Assembly (NCBI RefSeq): GCF_900176385.1
Contig: NZ_FWXN01000008.1
Location: 155,237 to 219,236, forward strand
Length of the DNA stretch: 64,000 nucleotides
Origin: Janibacter indicus
GTDB lineage: Bacteria > Actinomycetota > Actinomycetes > Actinomycetales > Dermatophilaceae
Reading direction: 5' to 3'
Shown: positions 52,079 through 59,452 of the stretch, in pieces
How the letters are laid out: each line of letters begins with the position of its first letter
How positions within the stretch are numbered: position 1 is the first letter of the stretch
The notes under the pieces: model-generated
What the model was told of the DNA's origin: nothing
Database searches by the model: none
What the model saw: the letters and a program-made list of their open reading frames with translations, nothing else
Translations under genes and position numbers: made by a program

Positions 52079-53943
52079 CCAATACCGAAATAGCAGCCCT
52101 TTTCCAGGAGACGCCGGCTGCAATCAGAGGCAACCAATCGCTCCGTGAACCTCAGCAAGAAGGTTGGACCTCTGCGATGGAGTTCTTCAACGGAGGAGGT
52201 CAACGTGCTATCGAGCAAATTCCTGTGGGATGCGGAAAGACTGGGCTGATCTCGGTCTTACCATTTGGGATTGCGAGGGGCCGGGTGCTTGTCATAGCGC
52301 CCAACCTGACGATCCGCGATCAGATCGCAGAGGCCGTCAACGTCTCCAGCTCGGACAACTTCTACCGCAGAGCAGGTGTGCTGGCCGACATGAGCGCCGG
52401 CCCTTTCCGTGCGGTTCTGGACGCCGATGCCAACCTCAGCGATTGCGACGACGCACACATCGTGGTCACCAATATTCACCAGCTAGCTGAACGTGCAGAT
52501 CGATGGCTACCTCATTTCTCCGAAGATTATTTCGACCTGATCATCGTCGACGAGGGGCATCACAATGCTGCGCCAAGTTGGCAGAACGTCTTTGCGAGAT
52601 TCCCGTCGGCACGCGTTCTCAGCCTTACCGCTACACCGTTCCGCGCTGATGAACAGCCCGTCGAGGGTGAGCCGATCTACCAGTACACTTTTCGAGATGC
52701 GATGCAGTGCGGCTATATCAAGGAGATGACGTCGTCGAACGTTGCGCCGAGCGAGTTGTACTTCACGTATCGTGGCGATGAATACCAGCACACCCTCTCG
52801 GAAGTTATGGAGATGCGTGAGAACGACTGGTACTCCAAGGGTGTTGCCCTTGCACCACAGAGCAACATCTCTATCGTTGACCATTCGATACAGTGGCTTC
52901 GCCATCTCCAAGAAGGTGGCCTACCGCATCAACTGATTGCTGTCGCCTGCTCGGTCGACCACGCCAGACAGATTCGTGGCCTCTACCAGGAGCGAGGCAT
53001 CAATACACGAGAAATTCATAGTGGACAAAACGCAGATGAACGCGAAGAAGTCCTCCGGGAACTGCGAAACGGCACCCTTGATGCGATCGTCCAAGTTCAA
53101 ATGCTCGGTGAGGGATTCGATCACCCGCGCTTGTCTGTTGCGGCAGTGTTCCGTCCTTTCCGTTCGCTTAGTCCATATATTCAGTTCGTCGGGCGTGCAA
53201 TGAGAGTAAACGTGCAGAACGCTCCAGGGCATGCGGACAACCAAGGAGTCATCGTCTCACATGTCGGGTTGAACATTGATCGGTTCTGGGATGACTTCAA
53301 GTCAATTGACCGCGGTGATCAAGAGCTGATTCACGACTGGCTCGAATCTGATGAGATAGTACCCGGTGGCGACAGCGACTCTACGGGGCGCCGTCGTCGC
53401 CTTGCTCACGACATGGACGTCACTCAAGAGATCATTGATCGGTTTCTCGCAGACCCCTACTTGGACCCGGCTGACGACACGCTGATCGACAACGCAATGA
53501 ACGTCCTCCGTGAACAAGGTCTAGACCTTGAGAGCTTGGGCCTCGACCGAAGCGAGCTTCAACGACGCCTTGGGCAGGCGCGTCACCGTCCCGTTCCAGA
53601 CACTCCGGAGCGCATCCCAGTCCAGCCTCAGGCACACCGCCAGATGTTGCGTCGGCGACTCAATGAGCAAACTCGGTCGGCGGCCAATCGCATCTGTGAT
53701 GCGCTCGGACAGCGTGCCGCAGGACGCCGCATCGCACTCCTTGGAGGAACCGGCGCACAGAATAATTTGGCCGCGGTGATTGTACTCATGAATCGTGCGG
53801 TGAACACTGAATTGGGGATCGAAAACAACGAGCGTCGCGATCAGAACACTCAGGCGCTTGAGCGAGCAATCTCCATGCTGGATGACATCGCCGATGTCGT
53901 TCAAAACGAGCTTGAAGGGAAGCTCGCTGATGCCAGCGACTAG
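52072..53943 (+). CDS. Superfamily 2 DEAD/DEAH-like helicase
   Basis: The 623-residue product has SF2 motifs: LREPQQEGW, Walker A PVGCGKTG (51-58), Walker B DEGHH (160-164), SLTATPF, then the second RecA lobe with DAIVQVQMLGEGFDHPRLSV and SPYIQFVGRAMRV. This resembles the type III restriction/UvrB-like group. No nuclease motif is visible. The last 200 residues are helical and unlike known domains (LDLESLGLDRSELQRRLGQA, RISMLDDIADVV-like end). It is the effector-size gene of the operon. GC content is the lowest in the window. It overlaps the DUF2188 open frame by seven bases. Confidence 0.88.
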   Translation: MLTNTEIAALFQETPAAIRGNQSLREPQQEGWTSAMEFFNGGGQRAIEQIPVGCGKTGLISVLPFGIARGRVLVIAPNLTIRDQIAEAVNVSSSDNFYRRAGVLADMSAGPFRAVLDADANLSDCDDAHIVVTNIHQLAERADRWLPHFSEDYFDLIIVDEGHHNAAPSWQNVFARFPSARVLSLTATPFRADEQPVEGEPIYQYTFRDAMQCGYIKEMTSSNVAPSELYFTYRGDEYQHTLSEVMEMRENDWYSKGVALAPQSNISIVDHSIQWLRHLQEGGLPHQLIAVACSVDHARQIRGLYQERGINTREIHSGQNADEREEVLRELRNGTLDAIVQVQMLGEGFDHPRLSVAAVFRPFRSLSPYIQFVGRAMRVNVQNAPGHADNQGVIVSHVGLNIDRFWDDFKSIDRGDQELIHDWLESDEIVPGGDSDSTGRRRRLAHDMDVTQEIIDRFLADPYLDPADDTLIDNAMNVLREQGLDLESLGLDRSELQRRLGQARHRPVPDTPERIPVQPQAHRQMLRRRLNEQTRSAANRICDALGQRAAGRRIALLGGTGAQNNLAAVIVLMNRAVNTELGIENNERRDQNTQALERAISMLDDIADVVQNELEGKLADASD

Positions 53944-54019
53944 ATCAGTGTTGTTGAAGTTGTCCGTGAGGACTGCTGAGCGGCTATCGCGATGTTCTCG
54001 AAACAAGAACCACGAAATC

Positions 54020-54175
54020 ATGAAGGGCAATACGAGATTCGTCGTGAAGGAGCCGGGCCCAGGAACGCCGGAGAAGGGGTACTGTGCTGAATGTGGAGCG
54101 GCGATGCTGCGGAAGGCAGCTGCTGACGTTGCTGTTCTTCAGGAAGAGTTGCGATCGCTTGAACCAAATGATTAG
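54020..54175 (+). CDS. Very small CxxC protein
   Basis: The 51-residue product reads FVVKEPGPGTPEKGYCAECG, then a short helix (AAADVAVLQEELRSLEP). The CAEC knuckle could bind zinc only as a dimer or with other ligands. No clear ribosome site, and the frame is open upstream into the helicase gene. It may be the last gene of the operon or a chance frame. Confidence 0.4.
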   Translation: MKGNTRFVVKEPGPGTPEKGYCAECGAAMLRKAAADVAVLQEELRSLEPND

Positions 54176-54260
54176 AACTGGCAGCGTGCCAACGTTATTG
54201 CCAGTTCTGAAGCTCAAGATCATCCTCATAGATGAGCGACACCGAGCGGATCCTTAAGCT

Positions 54261-54629
54261 TCACATGGCACGCCGCCCACGAGGGCGGATGGTTCCGCCG
54301 CAGGCGACCACCGCGGCACGCACAGCCTCATCACCGACACCGAGCCGAGCGGCGACCTCGACGAGCGTCATCCCATCCGTATAGAGGCGAGTCGCCTCCT
54401 GCGCGTCTCGCTCCGAGAGCGAACGTCGACGCGGGCTGATCTTGGCCTTCGCGGCTATCTCGCGCACCGTTGAACGATGCACACCGAACCGTTCCGCCAG
54501 CAGCCTCACCGGGACACCCGAGGCATAGCCATCGAGCAGTTCAGCGCGAGTCGAGGCGTTCAAACGGGTTTGACTCTGCGTCGAATTTTCCGTGACCGGG
54601 CCCCGCTCATCTATGATCGGACCACGCAC
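54261..54629 (-). CDS. Double helix-turn-helix protein at the right end of the element
   Basis: The 122-residue product from GTG 54629 holds two HTH units: STRAELLDGYASGVPVRLLA with ERFGVHRSTVREIAAKAKIS, and SERDAQEATRLYTDGMTLVE with VAARLGVGDEAVRAAVVAC. Both look like the DNA-binding part of Hin/resolvase enzymes. It could be a directionality factor or regulator for the recombinase at the other end, since such small HTH proteins often sit at element ends. The start is uncertain; the frame is open to 54821. Confidence 0.7.
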   Translation of the reverse strand: MRGPIIDERGPVTENSTQSQTRLNASTRAELLDGYASGVPVRLLAERFGVHRSTVREIAAKAKISPRRRSLSERDAQEATRLYTDGMTLVEVAARLGVGDEAVRAAVVACGGTIRPRGRRAM

Positions 54630-54721
54630 TCGCGCCGGTCTCGACGGCCTCGACCCCCTAAGAACGCGGTGAATCAGCGTCCGCAGAGGCTTGCGGGGGT
54701 TTGAGAAGCACCCAGCCAGGT

Positions 54722-54736
54722 CCACCGGAGCTTCGT
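54722..54736 (+). other. Candidate attR core
   Basis: CCACCGGAGCTTCGT matches the tRNA-Phe end CCACCAGAGCGTCGT in 13 of 15 bases. It lies immediately before a strong terminator that would suit the end of the tRNA operon. Two shorter alternatives, CGACGTTT at 54772 and TCGACCCC near 54649, are less convincing. Confidence 0.5.
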
Positions 54737-54738
54737 CT

Positions 54739-54780
54739 CGAAGGGCGCCAGCGCACAGCGGTGGCGCCCTTCGACGTTTT
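54739..54780 (+). terminator. Hairpin terminator, probably of the tRNA operon
   Basis: Arms CGAAGGGCGCCA and TGGCGCCCTTCG (12 perfect pairs, 11-base loop) are followed by ACGTTTT. It has the chromosomal style seen at 59401. In the chromosome without the element it would follow tRNA-Phe directly. Confidence 0.75.
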
Positions 54781-55288
54781 CGGCCGCGGCCAACGAGTGC
54801 CCCCGACGTCATCACCGCCACCGCCGCGCCGACGCCCTCGGGCGACGGACTGCGACCGGCCCCAGAGGAGGCCTTCGACGACCGCCCGGACGCCTACGAC
54901 CGGGGCTGCCACACGGAGCCTCGTCAGCCGGTGGGACGAGCTCGCCGACGCCGGGATCCCCGTCGCGGCCCTCACCGACACCCCCACCGTCGACCGGGGC
55001 GGCAACGCCCCCGAGTGCGTCGCGAAGCACCGCGACGACACCGACGCCTGCATCCTCGACTCGGCCGAGGGCATGGGGACACCGGCGATGCGCGCCGCGG
55101 CCGAGCGCGCCCGGGCCGCCACCCTCGTCGACCTCACCGACGCCGTGTGCCCCGGCGGTACCTGCCGACCGGTCTTCGGCAACGTCCTCGTGCAGCGCGA
55201 CGGGTCGCACCTCACCGACACCTTCGTGCGGGCCGCGGCACCTGCGCTCGAGGCACCGCTGCGCGACCTCGTCACCGGTTCGCGCTGA
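54781..55288 (+). pseudogene. Remnant of an acyltransferase SGNH domain
   Basis: Two pieces in different frames remain. The first (54781 to about 54909) reads ITATAAPTPSGDGLRPAPEE and AFDDRPDAYDRGC, the linker typical of OafA/YrhL acyltransferases before their SGNH domain. The second (about 54917-55288) reads SLVSRWDELADAGIPVAALT, DTP, CPGGTCRPVFGNVLVQRDGS and HLTDTF, the end of that domain. The catalytic block between them is deleted, and the ten-helix membrane part is missing. An intact relative lies at 59453-61570. Confidence 0.75.
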
Positions 55289-55348
55289 CCACGCCGGGCC
55301 GTCGCGCCCTTCGTCGACCGGTACGGTGACGTGGAAGACTGACCGCTC

Positions 55349-57184
55349 GTGAGCCGATCGACGACAGCTGCCATCCCCCTCCGCGTGCGGCGGGCGGCAC
55401 GTGCCGCACTGGCCGAGCTCCGCCCGGCCGCGTCACCGCAGACACCGACGGAGCCGGCCGCCGCACCAAAGCCCCGACCGAGCGCGCCGACGGCGACCGA
55501 GCCGGAGCCCGCCAGCGAGCCCGCGACCACCGCGACCACCGCGACCACCGTGACCGCGCCGCACTCCCCCGTGCCGACCCTCGCGCTCACCGTCGCCGTC
55601 GCCGCCAGCCCACGCCTGGCCGACCTGCTGGCTCCCGAGTGGGACCAGCGCCTCGTCGAGCGCCGTAGCCACGCCGAGGCGCTCGAGGGCGCCGACCTGC
55701 TCCTCCTCGAGGGCCTCGAGGGCTCCGTCCCCGGCTGGGGTGACGGCAGCGCCCTCACCGACCTGCTCACCGCGGCGAAGGGGGCCGGCGTCCCGTCGGT
55801 CCTGTGGGTCACCGACGACACCGCCCCCGGCCCGTGGGTCGCGGACGTCGACGTCGTCGGCACCTCCACGACGGCCGCCCGCGAGGCCTTGGCCGCCACC
55901 GGCGGCGAGGTCCACGACTGGGCCCCCGCAGCCCAGCCGCGCGCCCTCGGCCCGGCCCGTGGGGACGCGACGACCCGCCGCCGCTCGGGCGCCCTCGTCG
56001 TCGTCGACGGTCTGTCCCGACTGGGTGACGACTCCTCCCTTCGTCTCGTGGCGGACGCCCTCACGCCGATGCAGCGCTCGGCCACGCACCTCACCCGCCG
56101 ACCCGGCAAGTCCTCCGTCGTCACCCTTCCACCGGCCCTCGCCGAGCGCGCCGGCGACGACCGCCCGCTCGGCGACGCCCGGGTGCTGCTCGACCTGTCG
56201 GCCACCACCCCGGCCGCCGCGTGGACCACCGTCGCCGCCGCCGCGGCGCAGACCCCCGTCGTCGGCACCACCACGCACGCCGACCTGCCCGCCGAGGTCG
56301 ACGCGCTCGTCCCCCGCGTCGAGGACGCCAAGTCGCTGCGGAGCGAGCTCGTCGCCCGGGTCAACCAAGAGGAGCTGGTCGCCCGCGAGGGGCTGCGCCT
56401 GCAGCGCGCCGTCCTCGCCGGGCACACCTTCGCCCACCGCGCCCGCGCCCTCGCGGGCGCCGCCGGGCTCGACGTGCCCGCCATCGCCCCCGCGACGATC
56501 TCCGCGGTGGTGCCGACCAACCGCACCCACGAGCTCGACAACGTCTTCGCCAACCTCGGCCGTCAGGACCACCCGGCGACCGAGCTCGTCCTCGTGCTGC
56601 ACGGCCTCGACACCGACGACGCCGAGCTGCGCCGCCGGGCCACCGAGGCGGGCGTGCGCGACCTGCAGATCGTCCACGCCGACGGCTCGCTCACCCTCGG
56701 CGCGTGCATGAACCTCGGCGTCGACGCCGCCGGCGGGCAGTACATCGCCAAGATGGACGACGACAACATCTACGGACCGCGCTACCTGTCGGACCTGCTC
56801 GCCGCCTTCGCCTACACCGACGCCGGGATCGTCGGGAAGTGGGCGCACTACGTGTGGCTGCGCTCCACCGGCGCCGTCGTCCTGCGCTACCCCGACTCCG
56901 AGCACCGCTACGAGCGGCGCATCCAGGGCGGCTCGATGCTCTTCGCCGGTGACGTCGCCCGCGAGGTGCGCTTCAGCGACATCCCGCGCGCCGTCGACTC
57001 CGACATCCTCGACCGCTCGATGGAGCAGGGCGTGCGCGTCTACTCCGGCGACCGCTACAACTACGTGTCGGTGCGCGGCGACGACCGGCACTCGCACACC
57101 TGGACGGTCACCGACTCGACCTTCCTCACCGCGACCGGGCGCCTGCTCTTCTACGGTGACCCGACGACCCACGTGAGCCTCTGA
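55349..57184 (+). CDS. Two-part protein with C-terminal GT-A glycosyltransferase
   Basis: The 611-residue product starts at GTG 55349. Residues 25-70 are Pro/Ala/Thr-rich. Residues about 70-370 form a Rossmann-like region (ADLLLLEGLEGSVPGWGDGS, GVPSVLWVTDDTAPGPWVAD) without clear catalytic motifs, perhaps an inactive GT-B fold. Residues 385-611 are a family-2-like GT-A domain: ISAVVPTNRTHELDNVFANL, the metal-binding AKMDDDNIYGP (Asp470) and GGSMLFAGDVARE. It probably builds cell-surface polysaccharide. The C-terminal part is paralogous to the enzyme at 62754. Confidence 0.82.
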   Translation: MSRSTTAAIPLRVRRAARAALAELRPAASPQTPTEPAAAPKPRPSAPTATEPEPASEPATTATTATTVTAPHSPVPTLALTVAVAASPRLADLLAPEWDQRLVERRSHAEALEGADLLLLEGLEGSVPGWGDGSALTDLLTAAKGAGVPSVLWVTDDTAPGPWVADVDVVGTSTTAAREALAATGGEVHDWAPAAQPRALGPARGDATTRRRSGALVVVDGLSRLGDDSSLRLVADALTPMQRSATHLTRRPGKSSVVTLPPALAERAGDDRPLGDARVLLDLSATTPAAAWTTVAAAAAQTPVVGTTTHADLPAEVDALVPRVEDAKSLRSELVARVNQEELVAREGLRLQRAVLAGHTFAHRARALAGAAGLDVPAIAPATISAVVPTNRTHELDNVFANLGRQDHPATELVLVLHGLDTDDAELRRRATEAGVRDLQIVHADGSLTLGACMNLGVDAAGGQYIAKMDDDNIYGPRYLSDLLAAFAYTDAGIVGKWAHYVWLRSTGAVVLRYPDSEHRYERRIQGGSMLFAGDVAREVRFSDIPRAVDSDILDRSMEQGVRVYSGDRYNYVSVRGDDRHSHTWTVTDSTFLTATGRLLFYGDPTTHVSL

Positions 57185-57225
57185 CCCGCGGCGACCCCGC
57201 GCCCCGACGACGACAAGGACCCCCA

Positions 57226-59382
57226 TTGGCCCCCATCGACAAAAAAGCTGCGAAGTCCCAGGGCAAGCGCGCCGCCCGCGCGGTCGTGCGCCGGGTGCGT
57301 CTCGAACCGCTGGCGACCCTGCCCAACCAGGGTGGCTCCGTCGGCAAGCGGGCGATCTTCGCCCAGGCCCGGTTGCTCGTGCTGTCGGGGCGGCAGTTCG
57401 AGCAGGGGCTGCGCCTGCTGGCCAGGGTCCCCGAGTCGGCCCTCGGCGCCACCGGCCACGGCCTGCGCGCCTGGTCGCACCTGTCCCTCGGCCAGCTCGA
57501 CGAAGCCGTCGAGGAGGCCTGGGCGGCCGTGCGCCTGGAGCCCGACGCCGAGGCGATCGGCCTGTCGATGGCCGTGGCCCAGCGGGCCAACCACAAGGAC
57601 CTCATCACCCGGGTCAACGAGCTCGCGGCGACGACGACCCCGCGCACGACCAAGGACGCCGAGCGGCTCCTCGGGTGGTACACCTCCCAGGACGTCGACC
57701 AGGCCGAGGCCTTCCTCGCCAATGTCGACAGGTGGAAGGTCAGCCACTCCTCGCACTCGCTGGAGCTGATCCGCACCGAGACCGCGATCCGTGCCGCGGG
57801 CGAGCCCGACGACCAGCGGGCCACGGCCCTCGAGGTCGGGCGCAGCGGCAAGGCCGGCTTCCGCTCGGCCACCCGCGCCCTGGGCAACCTCAAGGGCTGG
57901 GACGAGCTGCGCGAGCTCTACCGCGAGCACGACCTCGAGACCATCGCCGTCGTGCCCAACAAGACCTCGCTCTCGCTGGCCCAGCGGGCCGCCCGCGCCG
58001 GCTGGCTGGACACCGCCCAGGTCATCACCGGGCGGCTCATCGAGCTCGGCCACAAGAAGTCGCGCGCCACCCACGACCAGGTCTCCGACCAGATCCACAT
58101 CGGCCGCACCGGCTGGCCCGTCGACGAGGCCCACGAGCGCTCCTACGAGCCCCGCCCGCGCGCCGTCCTGTCGGTCCTCGCCCAGTCGCTGCCGCACCGC
58201 TCCGGCGGCTACGCCACCCGCAGCCACGGCATCCTCACCGGGCTGCAGGGCCTTGGCTGGGACATGCTCGCCGCAACCCGTCTGGGCTTCCCCTACGACT
58301 TCTGGGGCCAGGGCGACACCCGCGAGGTCGAGCCCTTCGACGTCGTCGACACGATGACCTACCGCCGCCTGCTCGAGCCGGGCGAGCGCGAGTACCGGAC
58401 CACCCCGATGGCCGGCTACATCGAGCGCTTCGCCGAGCGCCTCGAGGAGGTCGCCCGCGAGCACCGCGCCGGCCTGATCCACGCGAGCAGCTTCCAGAAC
58501 AACGGCCTCGCCGGGCTGCGTGCCGCCCGCCGGCTCGGCATCCCCTTCGTCTACGAGATGCGCGGTCTCGAGGACCTGATGAAGATCTCGCGCAACCCCG
58601 AGTTCGGTCGCACCGACGCCTACCGCTACATGACCGGCCTCGAGCTGCACATCGTGCAGCAGGCCGACCTCACCTTCGTCATCACCGAGGCGCTGCGCGA
58701 GGAGATGATCCGTCGTGGCGGCCCCGCCGACCGGATCGCCGTGCTGCCCAATGGCGTGCACACCGCGCAGTTCGAGCCCCGTGAGCCCGACCAGGAGCTG
58801 CTCGACGAGCTCGGCCTGCGCGACAAGACGGTCATCGGCTACGCCGGCGGGCTCGTCGACTACGAGGGCCTTGACCTGCTGCTGCTCGCCGCCGCAGAGC
58901 TGAAGAAGACCCGCGACGACTTCGCCGTGATCATCGTCGGCGACGGGCACTTCGAGGGGCAGCTGCACCGTATGGCCCGCGAGCTCGACGTCCTCGACGT
59001 CGTCACCTTCACCGGGCGCGTCCCGCACGAGCAGGTCGCCCGCTATCTGTCGATCTTCCAGATCACCCCCTTCCCGCGTCTGCCGCTGCCGGTGTGCGAG
59101 CTGATCAGCCCGATCAAGCCCTTCGAGTCGATGGCGATGGGCAAGGCCTGCATCTCCAGCTCGGTCGCGGCCCTCACCGAGATCGTCAAGCCCGACGAGC
59201 GCGGCCTGGTCTTCGCCAAGGGCGACGCCCAGGACTTCGCCCGGCAGATCGCGCGCTACCTCGACGACCCGGCGCTGCGTGAGCGGATGGGCCGGCAGGC
59301 CCGCGAGTGGGTCCTCGCCGAGCGCGACTGGAGCGATGTCACCAAGATCGCCGACGAGGCCTACCACCGCCTCCTCGGCTGA
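57226..59382 (+). CDS. GT4-type glycosyltransferase with helical N-terminal domain
   Basis: The 718-residue product starts at TTG 57226, behind AAGGAC. Residues about 35-270 are helical and repeat-like (LLVLSGRQFEQGLRLLARVP, LSLGQLDEAVEEAWAAVRLE), recalling TPR. Residues 305-715 are a GT-B fold of family 4: SLPHRSGGYATRSHGILTGL, FVYEMRGLEDLM, VLPNGVHTAQFEP, GYAGGLVDYEGLDLLLLAAA, and the C-terminal PIKPFESMAMGKACISSS with the nucleotide-sugar-binding E. It adds sugars in surface polysaccharide synthesis. It follows the previous glycosyltransferase by 41 bases. Confidence 0.88.
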   Translation: MAPIDKKAAKSQGKRAARAVVRRVRLEPLATLPNQGGSVGKRAIFAQARLLVLSGRQFEQGLRLLARVPESALGATGHGLRAWSHLSLGQLDEAVEEAWAAVRLEPDAEAIGLSMAVAQRANHKDLITRVNELAATTTPRTTKDAERLLGWYTSQDVDQAEAFLANVDRWKVSHSSHSLELIRTETAIRAAGEPDDQRATALEVGRSGKAGFRSATRALGNLKGWDELRELYREHDLETIAVVPNKTSLSLAQRAARAGWLDTAQVITGRLIELGHKKSRATHDQVSDQIHIGRTGWPVDEAHERSYEPRPRAVLSVLAQSLPHRSGGYATRSHGILTGLQGLGWDMLAATRLGFPYDFWGQGDTREVEPFDVVDTMTYRRLLEPGEREYRTTPMAGYIERFAERLEEVAREHRAGLIHASSFQNNGLAGLRAARRLGIPFVYEMRGLEDLMKISRNPEFGRTDAYRYMTGLELHIVQQADLTFVITEALREEMIRRGGPADRIAVLPNGVHTAQFEPREPDQELLDELGLRDKTVIGYAGGLVDYEGLDLLLLAAAELKKTRDDFAVIIVGDGHFEGQLHRMARELDVLDVVTFTGRVPHEQVARYLSIFQITPFPRLPLPVCELISPIKPFESMAMGKACISSSVAALTEIVKPDERGLVFAKGDAQDFARQIARYLDDPALRERMGRQAREWVLAERDWSDVTKIADEAYHRLLG

Positions 59383-59400
59383 CCGCCCGTGCCCATGACG

Positions 59401-59436
59401 AAGGGGGGCGCTCACCTCGCGGTGAGCGCCCCCCTT
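59401..59436. terminator. Bidirectional terminator between convergent genes
   Basis: Perfect 16-base arms AAGGGGGGCGCTCACC and GGTGAGCGCCCCCCTT flank a four-base loop. It lies between the GT4 gene and the acyltransferase gene on the other strand and can end both transcripts. Confidence 0.88.
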
Positions 59437-59452
59437 CGCCGTGCTGGTGCTG

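Larger units (their letters stand above)
5966..54736. mobile_element. Integrative and conjugative element (about 48.8 kb) at tRNA-Phe
   Basis: The left edge is the 3' end of tRNA-Phe, next to a large serine recombinase. The right edge is inferred at 54722-54736, where 13 of 15 bases repeat the tRNA-Phe end (CCACC-GAGC-TCGT). Just beyond that lies a hairpin terminator of the chromosomal type. The interval carries the expected parts of a conjugative element: recombinase, VirD4 coupling protein, VirB4, VirB6, VirB1, VirB8-like and pilin genes, primase, antirestriction protein and a MobF relaxase. Between ardC and the relaxase sits metal-resistance cargo (25.8-41.9 kb), and after the relaxase a defence-like island. 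The left boundary is firm in context; the right one is a sequence-based proposal. Confidence 0.82.

Noticed and set aside
54772..54783. CGACGTTT-x-CGG repeat shared with 5993-6004 as attachment core
   Set aside because: It matches 11 of 12 bases but lies partly in the terminator on the right side and outside the tRNA on the left; the tRNA-end repeat at 54722 explains both flanks better.
57151..59415. Minus-strand frame of 754 codons
   Set aside because: Antisense shadow of the GT4 gene; Asp/Gly/Leu/Val-rich as expected from high-GC third-position bias.
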